Shown here one piece after another: positions 12,001 through 22,187 of a DNA stretch of 64,000 nt. This DNA is from Locusta migratoria (lineage: Eukaryota > Arthropoda > Insecta > Orthoptera > Acrididae): positions 107,415,297-107,479,296 of the forward strand of contig CM048750.1 in the NCBI GenBank assembly GCA_026315105.1, given 5' to 3'. The notes under the pieces were generated by a model. That model was not told the DNA's origin. It did no database searches and worked only from the letters and a program-made list of their open reading frames with translations. Within the stretch, counting starts at the first letter, position 1; each line of letters opens with the position of its first letter. Position numbers and translations under genes: made by a program.

Positions 12001-12614
12001 AGTCTTTTGTTGTTTGCAGCGACTCCCTGAGCAGCCTCCGAGCTCTGGAGCAGTGTTACCCGCGGTCTCCTCTGGTGTTGGCCATACATTAGACGCTTCG
12101 TTCCGTTGAACTGTCTGGGCGATCAGTGACGTTCATCTGGTCTCCGGGTCACGTTGGTATCCCGGGCAATGAACGTGTTGACAGGCTTGCCAAGCAGGCT
12201 GTCGGTATGTCCTGTCTAGAGATCGGCCACCCGGCTTCTGATCTCCGTTCATTGTTGCGCCAACGGGTACATCGGCTTTGGGATGCTGAGTGGCGTAGCC
12301 TGAACACGCCCAACAAGCTCCGGATGGTCAAGGAAACGACGACCGCATGGCGCTCCTCCATGCGGGGTTCACGATGGGACTCAGTGGTTTTATGTCGCCT
12401 CCGCATTGGGCATACGTGGCTCACCCATGGACATCTCCTTCGTGGTGAGGATGCGCCCCAATGTCAGTGTGGCTCGCGCCTGACAATAGTCCACATCCTG
12501 TTGGACTGCCCCGTTTTAGCCGCTTTGCGGCGGAATTTTAACCTCCCTGTCATTTTATCAGATGTTTTAGGAGACGATGCTGCAATGGCAGATTCCGTTT
12601 TACGTTTTATGTGA
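8964..12614 (+). pseudogene. ORF2 endonuclease / reverse transcriptase / RNase H, broken
   Basis: Replication enzyme of the LINE: nicks target DNA, copies the RNA by target-primed reverse transcription, and removes RNA. A likely ATG lies at 8,964. APE-type endonuclease shows ILQWNCGG, LLLGDFNAHSPLWG and GSDHFPV (about 8,990-9,630). RT shows TAPGPDSIH, YRPINLTN, FFDMHKAYDTTW, GVPQGSVL and YADD (10,950-10,961). RNase H shows YTDGSMVDG, YTAELVAIH, SDSLSS and WSPGHVGIPGNERVD (11,840-12,190). A Cys/His tail (CQCG...HILLDC) precedes the end. Breaks: TGA at 9,069, frame changes near 9,880, 10,115 and 10,800, and TAG at 12,090. The catalytic Asp pair YADD is still encoded. Confidence 0.85.
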
Positions 12615-12925
12615 GCAGGGGGTTTTTATCGTTCCATCTAGCTGGAGATTTATTTGTGTTCCTGAGTTTTACTTTTCCTTTTTTATTCTTCTGGTCGGTC
12701 AACCACAGACATCAGCTTCTTTATTGTCAGATGTCTTTGTGTGCTCATCTTTTCGTTTTTATATAGACTCAGTGGGACTCCTCTCCCACTTCGCAACTTT
12801 AAACTCTGGGCGTGTTATTTTTCACGTGTTTTGCTTTCCTTTTGACGCCTAGAGAAGGAATGGGGGACTGATGACCATTGTAGTTTTGTCCCCCCTAAAC
12901 TCCCTAACAACAACAACAACAACAA
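12615..12925 (+). other. 3' UTR and CAA-repeat tail of the LINE
   Basis: T-rich 3' UTR ending GGGGGACTGATGACC then TTTGTCCCCCC and a run of CAA triplets instead of poly(A). The ACTGATGACC...GTCCC pattern also ends the SINE families of this window, so the SINEs may borrow the recognition end of such LINEs (inference). Confidence 0.6.
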
Positions 12926-13103
12926 TCCACGTCTAGTGATCTCGGGTAGTATCTGATGCAGATAACGATTCATGTTATGGAAATATTGCTCTAGAATGTT
13001 GCTGATATTCCGAGATATCAGCTTGCATGATCCTAATTATTATTCTGAGAAATTGTATTCCTCACATCTTGCTCTAAACAGGTGGAGTGTTTGGTTGCCG
13101 CCT
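12926..13103 (-). repeat. Element X, inverted copy, second part
   Basis: Continues 6,752-6,853 after the LINE insertion; inverse complement of the first half of 13,733-13,999 (AATAATTATTATTCTGAG block). Ends at about 13,103, where LINE relic copy 2 resumes. Confidence 0.65.
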
Positions 13104-13532
13104 TAAATGCTTTGTTTTCTTCACTCTGGATGCGCACTCACGACGGATATCTGGAGGTGGCGTATCTACTAAATAGTAAACTTTATCAAGTAGTGTGGAT
13201 CTCAGACATTCTGTTATGAGTCTGCAGGTCTCATTTAAGGTGACATGCACTCCTTTGGCGTGACTAGATCTGCACCAGACAGGGCAAGCATATTCTACGG
13301 CTAAAGAGTAAAGAGCTATAGCTGATGTCCGTAAAGCATTGGGATGTGTTCCTCAGGTTTTGATAATTTTTCGGAGAATATTGTTTCTTCCATAAACCTT
13401 CCCTTTTGTGATCAAGCAGTGTGTTCTATACGTAAGTGTTCTGTCAAGAGTTACTCCTAAGTATTTTGATGTCTAATCACAGCATTGTAAGAAGAAAGAG
13501 CGTATTTAATCAATACTGAGTTCACCAAACAC
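13104..13532 (-). pseudogene. Jockey-type LINE relic copy 2, RT part
   Basis: Closely parallels 1,730-2,138. On the minus strand it gives YLGVTLDRTLTYRTH and later SLLDKVYYL, with frame breaks. It is directly followed by a SINE-A and then element X, the same order as in copy 1. Confidence 0.65.
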
Positions 13533-13732
13533 AAAATGTTCAAATGTCTGTTAAGCTTAGGGGACTTAACTGAGGGGCCATCAGTCCCTAAACTTACAAA
13601 CAATTTATGAACTACCTTATATTAAAGACGACACAAACATCCATGCCCGACGGGAGTTTCGAACCCCCGACCGTAGTGGCCGTGCAGACTGTGACTGGCG
13701 CGCCGCAGACGGCTCGGCCACCGCTGCCGGCC
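13533..13732 (-). mobile_element. SINE-A copy, full length
   Basis: Minus-strand tRNA-like head with B box near 13,660, and conserved tail at 13,533. It occupies the same position, relative to the LINE relic, as the split copy at 2,139, so it was inherited with the composite and not inserted twice. Confidence 0.8.
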
Positions 13733-13999
13733 ACCAAACATTCCACTTCTTTAGAGCAAGGTGTGAGGAATACAATTTCTCAGAATAATAATTAGGATCA
13801 TGCAACCTGGTCACGATATCTTGGAATGTCAGCATCATTCTAGAGCAATATTTCCATAACGTGACTCGTTATCTGCATCAGATGCTACCCGAGTTCACGA
13901 GACGTAGAAGTCGCCATGTTGTGGTGCCTGTGGGCACCATCGCCCATTAATGCGGTCGCTTCCGTAGATAGAAGTGGTCAAAAGGTATTCGAAGCTCCC
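13733..13999 (+). repeat. Element X, forward copy
   Basis: About 270 bp without coding. It is the inverse of 6,752-6,853 plus 12,926-13,103, and so gives the uninterrupted sequence at the LINE target (ACTCGGGT and CACGAGACGTAGAAG region near 13,890-13,910). Confidence 0.6.
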
Positions 14000-14023
14000 T
14001 GTTTTTCTTCTCGCTTCCTTGAA

Positions 14024-14439
14024 GAATGTCATGTTGACCACAGCTGCTAAATTTATTAGTTCAAAGCTACCGGTGTCGTTGAATAAACCATTATCAAGTG
14101 GAAGCAGATCTTAAGCAGTCGATCAACGTGACATGTTACAATCTTGAAAAAATTAAAAATAAATATTTGGCATTGTACTTAACTTGCTAGATATGTTTTC
14201 CAGTGACTGCTAATTACAAGCACTGTAATGACTGCTAATTACCAGCACTGTAATGAGCAGTCACTGGAAAAACATATCTAGCATGTGAAGTACAATGCCC
14301 AATATTTATTTTCAATTTTTTCAAGATTGTAACTGTTGATCAACTACTTAAGCTCTGCTTCCGCTTGATAATGGTCTATTAACCGAAACCGATAGCTTTG
14401 AAGTAATAAATTAAGCAGCTGTGGTCAACATGACATTCC
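14024..14439. repeat. 416-bp foldback element with hammerhead-like motif
   Basis: Two inverted arms of about 200 bp (GAATGTCATGTTGACCACAG at the left end and its complement at 14,438) meet near 14,235, where a 22-bp unit with CTGCTAATTA is tandemly repeated. The right arm carries CTTGATAATGGT, a loop, AACCGAAACCGATAG (14,364-14,395). No coding. Confidence 0.75.
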
Positions 14440-15128
14440 ACAAATATTTATCCACCCTTTCACTTTTCTAAATATGTAATAGCGGTTATAACCAGATATG
14501 ATAGCGTCACTAAGTACTGATTTCATCATCTTCTTCATTTCACACCATGAATAATGTGATCTTTGTGCAACGTTTCATCTTCTAAATGAATGTAGCTGTG
14601 ATATGTCGGCTGTTTCTTGGTGTCGAATTTTGGATGGTTGTCAGTATGTGGCTGTTTGAAAATGTTAAGGTATGTAACTTGTTATAACCTGTTACGAAAA
14701 CAGTAATCAGCACGTAAACGCTAATCAATGACCGTCTGTGAATATTTTAAGCCCACATGTACAGCTAGTAATCACGTAATTCGATAATTAAAATTTCCAT
14801 CAATGAAACGATAACATAACCGAAATCACTCCAAAGAATAATTCATTATCGTTAGTGTCCTAAATTATATTAAAATGCAACAACCTTAATAGGCAATTTT
14901 TGTAACTGTCAGTCAATGCCTAAAACCATTCTAAAAGTTCGGGGAGGGAGGCTATATTAGAAAATATAGAATGAAGTCCAGTTACGGTACTATATTATAG
15001 CTACATTGTATACGTCATTTAAATAATTAAAAATATCGCATATACTAAAATTTAGAGAAACATTAACATATCAGTCTGTTACAGATGTGTATAAATCAGA
15101 TGTGACTCACACACAAAAATTTCTTGAA

Positions 15129-15169
<41 letters not shown>

Positions 15170-15263
15170 TAAAAGTTGCGAGTAATATTTCTTGTTAGCC
15201 AAGTAATCTGAAAACGGAAATCAAATTTCAAAAAATTTACGATCAAGAAATTAAAAAAAAAGC
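14440..15263. other. Unassigned AT-rich sequence with poly(T) tract
   Basis: No element or gene recognised. A run of about 34 T lies at 15,134-15,168. Confidence 0.4.
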
Positions 15264-15400
15264 AGTCAACAATCCGAAGATTGGTTTGGCATGGTCCTGT
15301 TTGGAGGTGGTATGCCGTTGCCTTCCTCCGACCTTCGAACTGACTTACCCAGCCAGTTATAGGGGGACCTACAGTTTAACGTGGGTTCCGAACCACGGAA
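15264..15400 (+). repeat. Possible tRNA-type SINE fragment
   Basis: Contains GATTGGTTTGGCATGG, then GAGGTGG and CCGTTGCCTTCCTCCGACC, a block I recall from dispersed arthropod repeats. Too short and diverged to give ends. Confidence 0.3.
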
Positions 15401-17079
15401 AATTAAAATCTAATAATGAAAATGTCAATTGTTCTGCGGTACAGCTGTTTTCGAAGCAGTGGTTAGAAAATAGCAGTTCAGTATAGTAAGTAATATTGAT
15501 ACAAAAAACAACAGTAGTGAATCCAACAAAATAAAATCGTAGGCCTAATGAATTGCACTACGAGTCTTTCTATGAGAGCTGAAAAAAGAGAAATCTTAGG
15601 TAATTGTTTACGAGAAATGCCGCTACATCTCGGCAGTCTCTGCCACTTTGACTCTTTTAAACAGACTGCTTTCAATGTATATGTTACAGTCAAAACACGT
15701 TTTCAGTTAGAATGCGTCCTTACTATTTAAAAAGAGTTTATACTAAGCCACTTCCTCAAAATGCGTTTTGCATAGCAAAAACTAGTTGTAAATGGCATTA
15801 GGTTTTGATCAGCAGTAAATTCGAGATGTAACGGAGGCTATCAGTATCATCTATTTATCGCTAGTAATAACACGTTATAACTAGACAAAACTAGTTTTCA
15901 CTAAACGTATTTAGTCCTAAATTTTAAATTTAGGGGCAATTACGTGTTGATTGAAGTAAAAATGACATTTACATAGTTCAATACATTATTTAATGAGAAT
16001 ATTGATCATACATTTTAAGGAACATTCCAGAGCCATATTAATAGTATTACTCAAGAAAGTGCAAAAACATTATCGTACAGTGAAAGTACGGTAATTAGTC
16101 ATACAAAAGAAGCTATAGTCTTAATAAAAGAGAAACCTACGAAAATGACTGAACAATTAAATTTTGATTACTTGTTATTACGAAGCAAACTATCGTGACA
16201 TTTTGAGTTGCAAAGATTTCCTTTTTTTCACTAGATAAGCACCATTTAAAATAGAAGCCTTCATCGACATACAGCGAACAAATACCTGTTCTGATTCTCT
16301 GGCTGCCATCTTGGCAGCAGGTTTTAATGATTCTTTTGCCTCTGCCACGTCTTTTAGCGGCAAGAATTTCTCTTTGAACAAGTACTTTTCGGATCTGGAA
16401 TGGATCGTTCAGTTTGCTTATTTCAAAGTCGATTAGGTACTTAATATATTTTAGGAAATATGATACAATACAATTATTAAAACTTAAAATATTAAGTATT
16501 AACTTGAAAAGGAAGCAACATTTCATAGAATTAAATTAATGAAGAAATGAGTATGTCTAACGTTTGTCCTTAATTATTGAAAGCAGTTAAGCGTTATGTA
16601 CCTGCAATACAATTTGTCGAGTACCCATATTTCGTTCCGATATTATGCAAGCACTGTTTCTCCTTCTGAAGAACTACTCAAATATTATTTGGGAGATCTG
16701 CTTCGCTTGACGACAACAGCAATAGGTATAATTAAGAAGTCATTGATTTCTGCAAGAGCGTGTATTGACTCTGAAGAAACCTTAATATGAAGAGCCTTCA
16801 TAGGCTCTTTTTTGTCACTAACTTCCTGGTCCTACACATATTAATAAGCTTAAATCGCTATAATCTTCTTTACTTCTAACGTATCTTTTGCTCAGCACAT
16901 TGTGCAATTTCGTCCAGTAATCTATCGTAAGGAACTTTTGTCAAAATATTGTAGTGGTTTTCTCTTTTTTTTGTGTTCTTCAATCTGCAACGTTTGTCCC
17001 ACAAATTCTTCTTTCAGTCGCCATTATTGTTCTTGATCTTCTTCTTTTTCTTCATTCCTTTTACCGCACATGCAGGGTC
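15401..17079. other. Unique-looking AT-rich DNA, weak exon candidate on minus strand
   Basis: No transposon recognised. On the minus strand 16,403-16,294 reads as one open frame rich in Ala, Glu and Lys (contains KFLPLKDVAEAKESLKPAAK), preceded by CATTCCAG (acceptor-like) and followed by CAG/GTATTT (donor-like). This could be an internal exon, but the upstream pyrimidine tract is poor. Another frame at 16,596-16,790 on the plus strand has no recognised relative. Confidence 0.25.
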
Positions 17080-17820
17080 GGCTTGTTATTCTTGGTTTGG
17101 CGTGTTAATACTGACAGGGTGGCCGGATGCCCTTCCTGTCGCCACCCCCTGCAACCCGGGAGGAAACATGTACCCCAAATGTCCATGCTTGATCTAGATC
17201 TGTCGTGATACATGCGTACAAACTGATCTGCACATGCTTAACCGAAGACTGTTACGTTTGCTCTGCCTGCTATGCCGTGCCCCAATCGCGTAGCAATAGA
17301 CAGGTCCGTGTTTGCAATGGAACAGCGCGGCGCGGGTTTAGACTGCAGGCTGAACCATAAGGTGGGGTGGCGTGAATCAGCTGCACTCTGAAGCGAGGTT
17401 TCGTGATGCCTCCGAGTCAGTTGAAAGCCAGATGAGCTTTCGTGTAATCGTTTGCAGCGGTTTCTTGCGGTTGTCACAAGTAGATTCATTAATTTGTGAA
17501 TGAGTATTCAGAGGACAGTGTATCATTCGTACCATCCTCATTCACCAAAAACTCAGAAAACCGTAAAACGCAAAGTACCAATACGGATACGCTGAGTATA
17601 GAAGAGCACGAAGTGAAGCTTATTCAGGAACAAGTATTAAAAGGAGAAGAAAAAATAACAATTTGTACTACACTTGCTGTCCATCACGTGGAAACCGTCG
17701 CCTGAAGCTCGTTTTTGATCTAGATTGTAATGCAACATCTTCTATTTGAAAAATTGCTAGATTCTGTAGACTGAACACGTAATTGCTCTTAAATTGAATA
17801 TTTACACCTAATTAAATTTA
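17080..17820. other. Dispersed-repeat patch and unassigned sequence
   Basis: CAGGGTGGCCGGATGCCC followed by TTCCTGTCGCCACCCC (about 17,116-17,149) looks like a fragment of a dispersed repeat. A 69-codon frame at 17,496-17,705 is Glu/Thr/Ser rich and not recognised. Confidence 0.25.
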
Positions 17821-18438
17821 CACTCCTGGCCATTAAAATTGCTACACCAGGAAGATGACGTGCTACAGACGCGAAATTTAACCGACATGAAGAAGATGCT
17901 GTGATATGCAAATGATTGGCTTTTCCGAGTATTCACACAAGGTTGCCGCCGGTGGTGACACCTACAATGCGCTGACACGAGGAAAGTTTTCACAATGTTC
18001 AAATGTTTGTATAGCTTATGGGGCTTAACTACGGGGTTATCAGTCCCTAAACTTACAAACTACTTATGAACTAACTAATTCTAAGGACGGCACAAATATC
18101 CATGCCCGAAGGGGGATTCGACCCCCCGACCGTAGTGGCCGTGCAGACCGTGACTGGAGCGCCTCAGTCCTCTCGGCCATCGCGGGCGGCGGAAGGTTTT
18201 CGATTTGTCATACACAAACAGCAGTTGACGAGCGTTATCTGGTGAAACGTTGTTATGTTGCCTCGTGTAAGGAGGAGGAATACGTACCATTAGGTTTCCG
18301 ACTTTGATAAAGGTCGGATTGTAGACTATCGCGGATGCGGTTTATCGTATCGCGACATTGCTGCTCGCTTGGGACGCGATCCAATGACTATTAGCAGAAA
18401 ATGGTATCGGTGGGTCCAGGAGGGCAATACAGAACGCC
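17821..18438 (+). pseudogene. Tc1-A transposon, 5' part, with SINE inside
   Basis: Begins at a TA with CACTCCTGGCCATTAAAATT, the same terminus as at 43,330 and 44,618. Near 18,290-18,400 the frame encodes the transposase N-terminal helix-turn-helix (SDFDKGR-like, YRDIA-like and MTISR-like blocks). SINE-A at 17,992-18,190 splits it, and at about 18,438 it is cut by a LINE 3' fragment. The catalytic domain is missing. Confidence 0.75.
17992..18190 (-). mobile_element. SINE-A copy in Tc1-A
   Basis: Complete minus-strand copy with tRNA-like head (B box near 18,115). Flanks GGAAAGTTTTC (17,981) and GGAAGGTTTTC (18,191) form a target duplication with one mismatch. Confidence 0.85.
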
Positions 18439-18765
18439 GTGCAGTCGAGATTACAGGCATCTTATCAGCATTGCTGCAACGGATATGGTGTTGGTCGCTG
18501 TAACTATTGGAAATTAAAATGGGGACAGACAGACGACCATTTATGTGACTGTGGAGCAGACATACAAACGATGACCCACATAATTACTAATTGCCCATTA
18601 CGATCATTCTCAGGAGGGATGACCGAATTCCATATAGTCAGTCAGGAAGCTGTCCAGTGGTTAAAGGAGTTGGACTTTGCTCTGTGTCAGAGATATGTTT
18701 TATCTTATTAATTAGACACTAGTATATCTTACTAAAGTATTATATGTTGCTGACATTATACCATA

Positions 18766-18820
<55 letters not shown>
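18439..18820 (+). pseudogene. 5'-truncated LINE tail with (TA)n end
   Basis: The frame to 18,711 encodes the extreme C terminus of a Jockey-group-type reverse transcriptase: KWGQTDDHLCDCG, then QTMTHIITNCPLR, the Cys/His tail typical of these proteins. A stop is followed by a short 3' UTR and a (TA)n run at 18,768-18,820, probably the element's 3' repeat. Insertion with severe 5' truncation is usual for LINEs. Confidence 0.7.
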
Positions 18821-18822
<2 letters not shown>

Positions 18823-18972
18823 ACCAACTGAGTTTTTAAAATTGGATTCAGGCCTTAATTGAAAACTTCTGTAATCTGTCAGGAGGCCGGTAAAAGGAAT
18901 AATTTATTAATTTACAAGGGGCGTCCACAAAGTAAGTTCCATTCCTATTTCTATCTGCGGTAGCACTACGAT

Positions 18973-19350
18973 CACAGGAATTGTGTGGGGTAGAAATCGT
19001 AGAGGGAGTTCGAGGGAGGAATACAGTGAGCAGATTCAAAAGTATGTAGGTAGCCGAACATATTCTCAGATGAAGAGACTTGCACAGGACAGGGTAGCGT
19101 GGAGAGCTGCATCAAACTAGTTCTAATGTTTGTGTAGCTTATGGGACTTAACGACGGTGTCATCAGTCCCTAAACTTACAAACCAGTTATGAACTACCTA
19201 ACACTAAGGACGCCACAAATATCCATGCCCGAGGGATGATTCGAAGCCCCGCTCGTAGTGGTCGTGCAGACCGTGACTGACGCGCCGGTGTTCCCTCGGC
19301 CACCGCGGCCGTCCATCAAACTAGTCTGCGGACTGAAGACCACAACAACT
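18973..19350 (+). mobile_element. RTE-like LINE 3' fragment inside mariner
   Basis: Flanked by GCGGTAGCACTACGAT (18,957) and GCGGCTGCACTACGAT (19,351), a 16-bp duplication with two differences. The end ACTGAAGACCACAACAACT with CAGGGTAGCGTGGAGAGCTG matches, in inverse, the LINE end at 54,679. Interrupted by SINE-A. Confidence 0.7.
19122..19313 (-). mobile_element. SINE-A copy nested two levels deep
   Basis: Target duplication CATCAAACTAGT at 19,110-19,121 and 19,314-19,325. The copy is diverged, including changes in the B box, but its order from tail to head is complete. Confidence 0.8.
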
Positions 19351-20605
19351 GCGGCTGCACTACGATAGCAGTTCCGAGCATGCGCGGCAGTTACTCTGAG
19401 GAGAATACATGTACGCCATCTTCGGATCGCTGCTGTGCTTTGTAGTGCTTCTATAATGTGAGCCGTAATTTAAAATGCCGACGCGTGTGAAATAAGATCT
19501 GTGATTCGTTTTCTAAATGCAAAGAAAGTTAAACCAAAGGAAAACAATTGGCAAATCTGCAATGTTTACAGACAAAATGCTATGACTGCTTCACTGGTTA
19601 AAAGATGGGACAGGCTGTTCAATGAAGTACGTGGTCAAGTACACGACGAAGAACGATGTGGAGTCCCGTCTGTGGTTACTGATGAACTGGTTCACATATT
19701 TGAAGAGAAGTTAGCGCCTTTGCTATGGAAGTTCAACAAATTCACGATCACCATGCATCAAAAAACTGAAATTTAGAAAACTTTGCTTATGTTGGGCACC
19801 TGAAATTTATACTGAACAACACAAAAAACAAAGAATCGGCTGTGCACTTCTATTTCTGACACTCTGAAATGAAGAAGGCGACGGTTTTCTTTCCTGGATA
19901 TTCACGGGGTATAAAACTTGGGTATCGTACAACACTCCTGAAACAGCGCCGCAATCAATGAAATGGAGGCACACTTCATCCCCAACGGAGGTTAAGCCGA
20001 AGCAAATCTTGATACCTCGAAAATTCATGTGCACAGTTTTTTGGGACATAAAATGCATTTTGCTGATTGATTTCATACCACGAGGCCGAACAGTGAATGC
20101 ATATGGTTACTGGGAGCCCATTAAGAAATTTCGCCGCGCAATGCAGAACAAGATCTGAAGGATTACTGTAAGAGGGTGATTTTTTTCGCTCGATAATGCC
20201 CGACATCAAACGGCGAATGTGACCAAACAACTCCTACGGGAATTTTACTATGACTTTTTTATCATCCTCCTAATAGCCCGGATGTCGATGCTAGCAACTT
20301 TCATCTCTTCTTACACCTAAACACTTCAACGATGATGACGAGCTGAAAGAACATGTTACCACATGGTTGAATAGACGCCCGCAACCTTCTATGAAAAAGC
20401 CATACAAAAACTTGTCCTACTCTATGATAAGTTCCTACAAAATTTTGAAAGCTATATAGAACAGTAGTTTTAACAGCTTTAGACTTTTGTACAAGAAATA
20501 TTTGTTATGTATCATTAAATGTTCGTTGTTATAACCAAACGGAAATTGTTTGTGAACATATCACATATAACCTCTACCCGTACAAAATTACTTTGTAGCT
20601 ATGAG

Positions 20606-20693
20606 TGACCGTCTGTGTAAGTAAGAAAATCTCTGTTGATTTATGCAGTTATCATTCAATAAATGTCCAGTCAGATTCCATCTTTCACCCAAG

Positions 20694-20734
<41 letters not shown>

Positions 20735-21985
20735 AAAAATAAAAATAAAAATAAAAATAAAGTGAAAAACTGCAAATATGTAATTACGAATGCTTAAGAT
20801 TTTCTCAGCGTATAATTACGAATGTTTAAGGTGTACACCACCCCCTACCCCCGATCAGAAACTTAGTATCTAAATTTTCTGATTACGACGTGTACGTAAA
20901 AGAGCGAACAGTGAAACTGAATGAGATATTTCCCCAAGGCTCCATTAGGGCTACGTCACTCTTTAGCGTCATGTTATGGTTCCCGAGTGGTAACTCCACC
21001 AACTCCGCCTCGCCAATTATCATACAGCTTTCAGGACCCCAGAGAAAACTCTAACAGGTGGTCTGGCCCATTCTTTCCTTTTTTCGTTTTCTTTACTTTT
21101 TAGTTCTTCTTTTTCCTCTCTTTTTTCTGCCTTTTCTCTTACTTCTTATTTTTTGTGTAATAAAATCTACCAAAGGCATCACAGTACATTTTTGTACCAT
21201 AAATTGTGAATGCTAACTTAAAATAAGAAGAATACAGACACCCATGCCCCAGTGAGAACTCGAACCTTGTGACACTATTATACAGATGGGAATTTTACTG
21301 TCTTCAAAACTTGCTACTGTAAATATGTGTTTTAAATTTTATGTATATAAATCTGCGAATAGTTATATGTGTGTTTTGTAATAATGTTTTGTTTATTCAT
21401 GTGCAATTTATGAAAGTAATGGGAAAACGTCTTAGGAAAACTGAAAATAACATCTTTGTCAGAGATTTGTATTGTGTGGAATGTTGTCTCTGGCGAACAC
21501 GTGAGCGCGGATGGGCGCCAAGACAAAGGCAGTCGTGTGCTGTGGCTTTAATAGAGAGAAACTATAGCTCAGGCGGAAACGTGCAGTGTCACGTTTCATG
21601 TTACCAGGCCAGCGCTGACGCAGTACTGAGTTTGTGGCACATTATCCGGTGATGAGTAAGGGCAGATGTCGCCGTCTTTAATTACATCAAGAGCCTGTCC
21701 TGTAATTTCTCATTAAATGGAAATGTGCCCGTATCTTCAGAATTGTAGATGACAGCGCAGCTGGCTTTCCAACAGCGAGGATGAACTGCTAAAACCGCTC
21801 CAATGTTTTCTACCACAAAAACGTTCAGACACTATATGAAGCGTTTACTCAGAATTCTTGTGACTAGTGTTTGAAATTATCAGTACTCATTTAAGACAAT
21901 GTATCTCTTCATTATCCAGATTTATTTTTACCTGTGCATGTTCCTATCTTGTATAGTGAATTGAAAACCGATTGTCGTTACAAAA
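20606..21985. other. Unassigned sequence with AATAAA/poly(A) retroinsertion-like end
   Basis: AATAAA at 20,658-20,663 is followed 31 bases later by about 38 A (20,694-20,731) and AAAAT repeats, the pattern of an inserted polyadenylated transcript. I cannot tell what was copied. The rest to 21,971 shows no element. Confidence 0.35.
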
Positions 21986-22173
21986 AATCAAATGTTTGTA
22001 AAGTCTATGGGACTTAACTACGGGGTTATCAGTCCCTAAACTTACAAACTACTTACGAACTAACTAAGGACGGCACAAATATCCATGCCCGAGGGGGGAT
22101 TCGAACCCCCGACCGTAGTGGCCGTGCAGACCGTGACTGACGCGCCTCAGTCCCCTCGGCCACCGCGGCCGGC
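21986..22173 (-). mobile_element. SINE-A copy, perfect 14-bp target duplication
   Basis: TTGTCGTTACAAAA occurs at 21,972-21,985 and 22,174-22,187. A complete head (CGGCCGCGGTGGCC on the minus strand) and the B box GGGTTCGAATCCC are intact. The exact duplication suggests a fairly young insertion. Confidence 0.9.
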
Positions 22174-22187
22174 TTGTCGTTACAAAA

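Larger units (their letters stand above)
6854..12925 (+). mobile_element. Full-length I-group non-LTR retrotransposon (inactive)
   Basis: A complete 6.07-kb LINE: 5' UTR (6,854-7,414), ORF1 with three Cys-rich knuckles, ORF2 with endonuclease, reverse transcriptase and RNase H, and a 3' end of CAA repeats (12,908-12,925). A perfect 13-bp target duplication (TCCACGTCTAGTG) flanks it. Presence of RNase H after the RT, and an ORF1 with CCHC knuckles, fit the I superfamily (I or Nimb-like) better than Jockey or CR1; this is by domain order only. Both ORFs carry stops and frameshifts, so it cannot move by itself. The second copy of element X at 13,733-13,999 shows the related empty site. Confidence 0.85.
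18914..20605 (+). pseudogene. Mariner transposon, decayed, with nested LINE and SINE
   Basis: The left end (GCGTCCACAAAGTAAGTTCC) and the right end (near 20,605, inverse of CTACAAAGTAATTTT) are related inverted termini. Coding: helix-turn-helix part at 19,500-19,720 (VKRWDRLFNEVRGQVHDEER), catalytic region at 19,840-20,450 with EWRHTSSPTEVKPKQILI and VFWDIKCILLIDFIPRG, and a DNARH block. The final motif reads SPDVDASNFHLF, so the third catalytic Asp position is Asn. Several frameshifts are also present. A LINE 3' fragment (18,973-19,350) holding a SINE-A (19,122-19,313) sits in the 5' UTR. Confidence 0.8.

Noticed and set aside
16789..16813. Hairpin AAGAGCCT/AGGCTCTT followed by T run, like a bacterial terminator
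   Set aside because: Surroundings are eukaryotic and AT-rich with no bacterial-type genes nearby; a single short hairpin is expected by chance. It is also not the histone 3' stem-loop.
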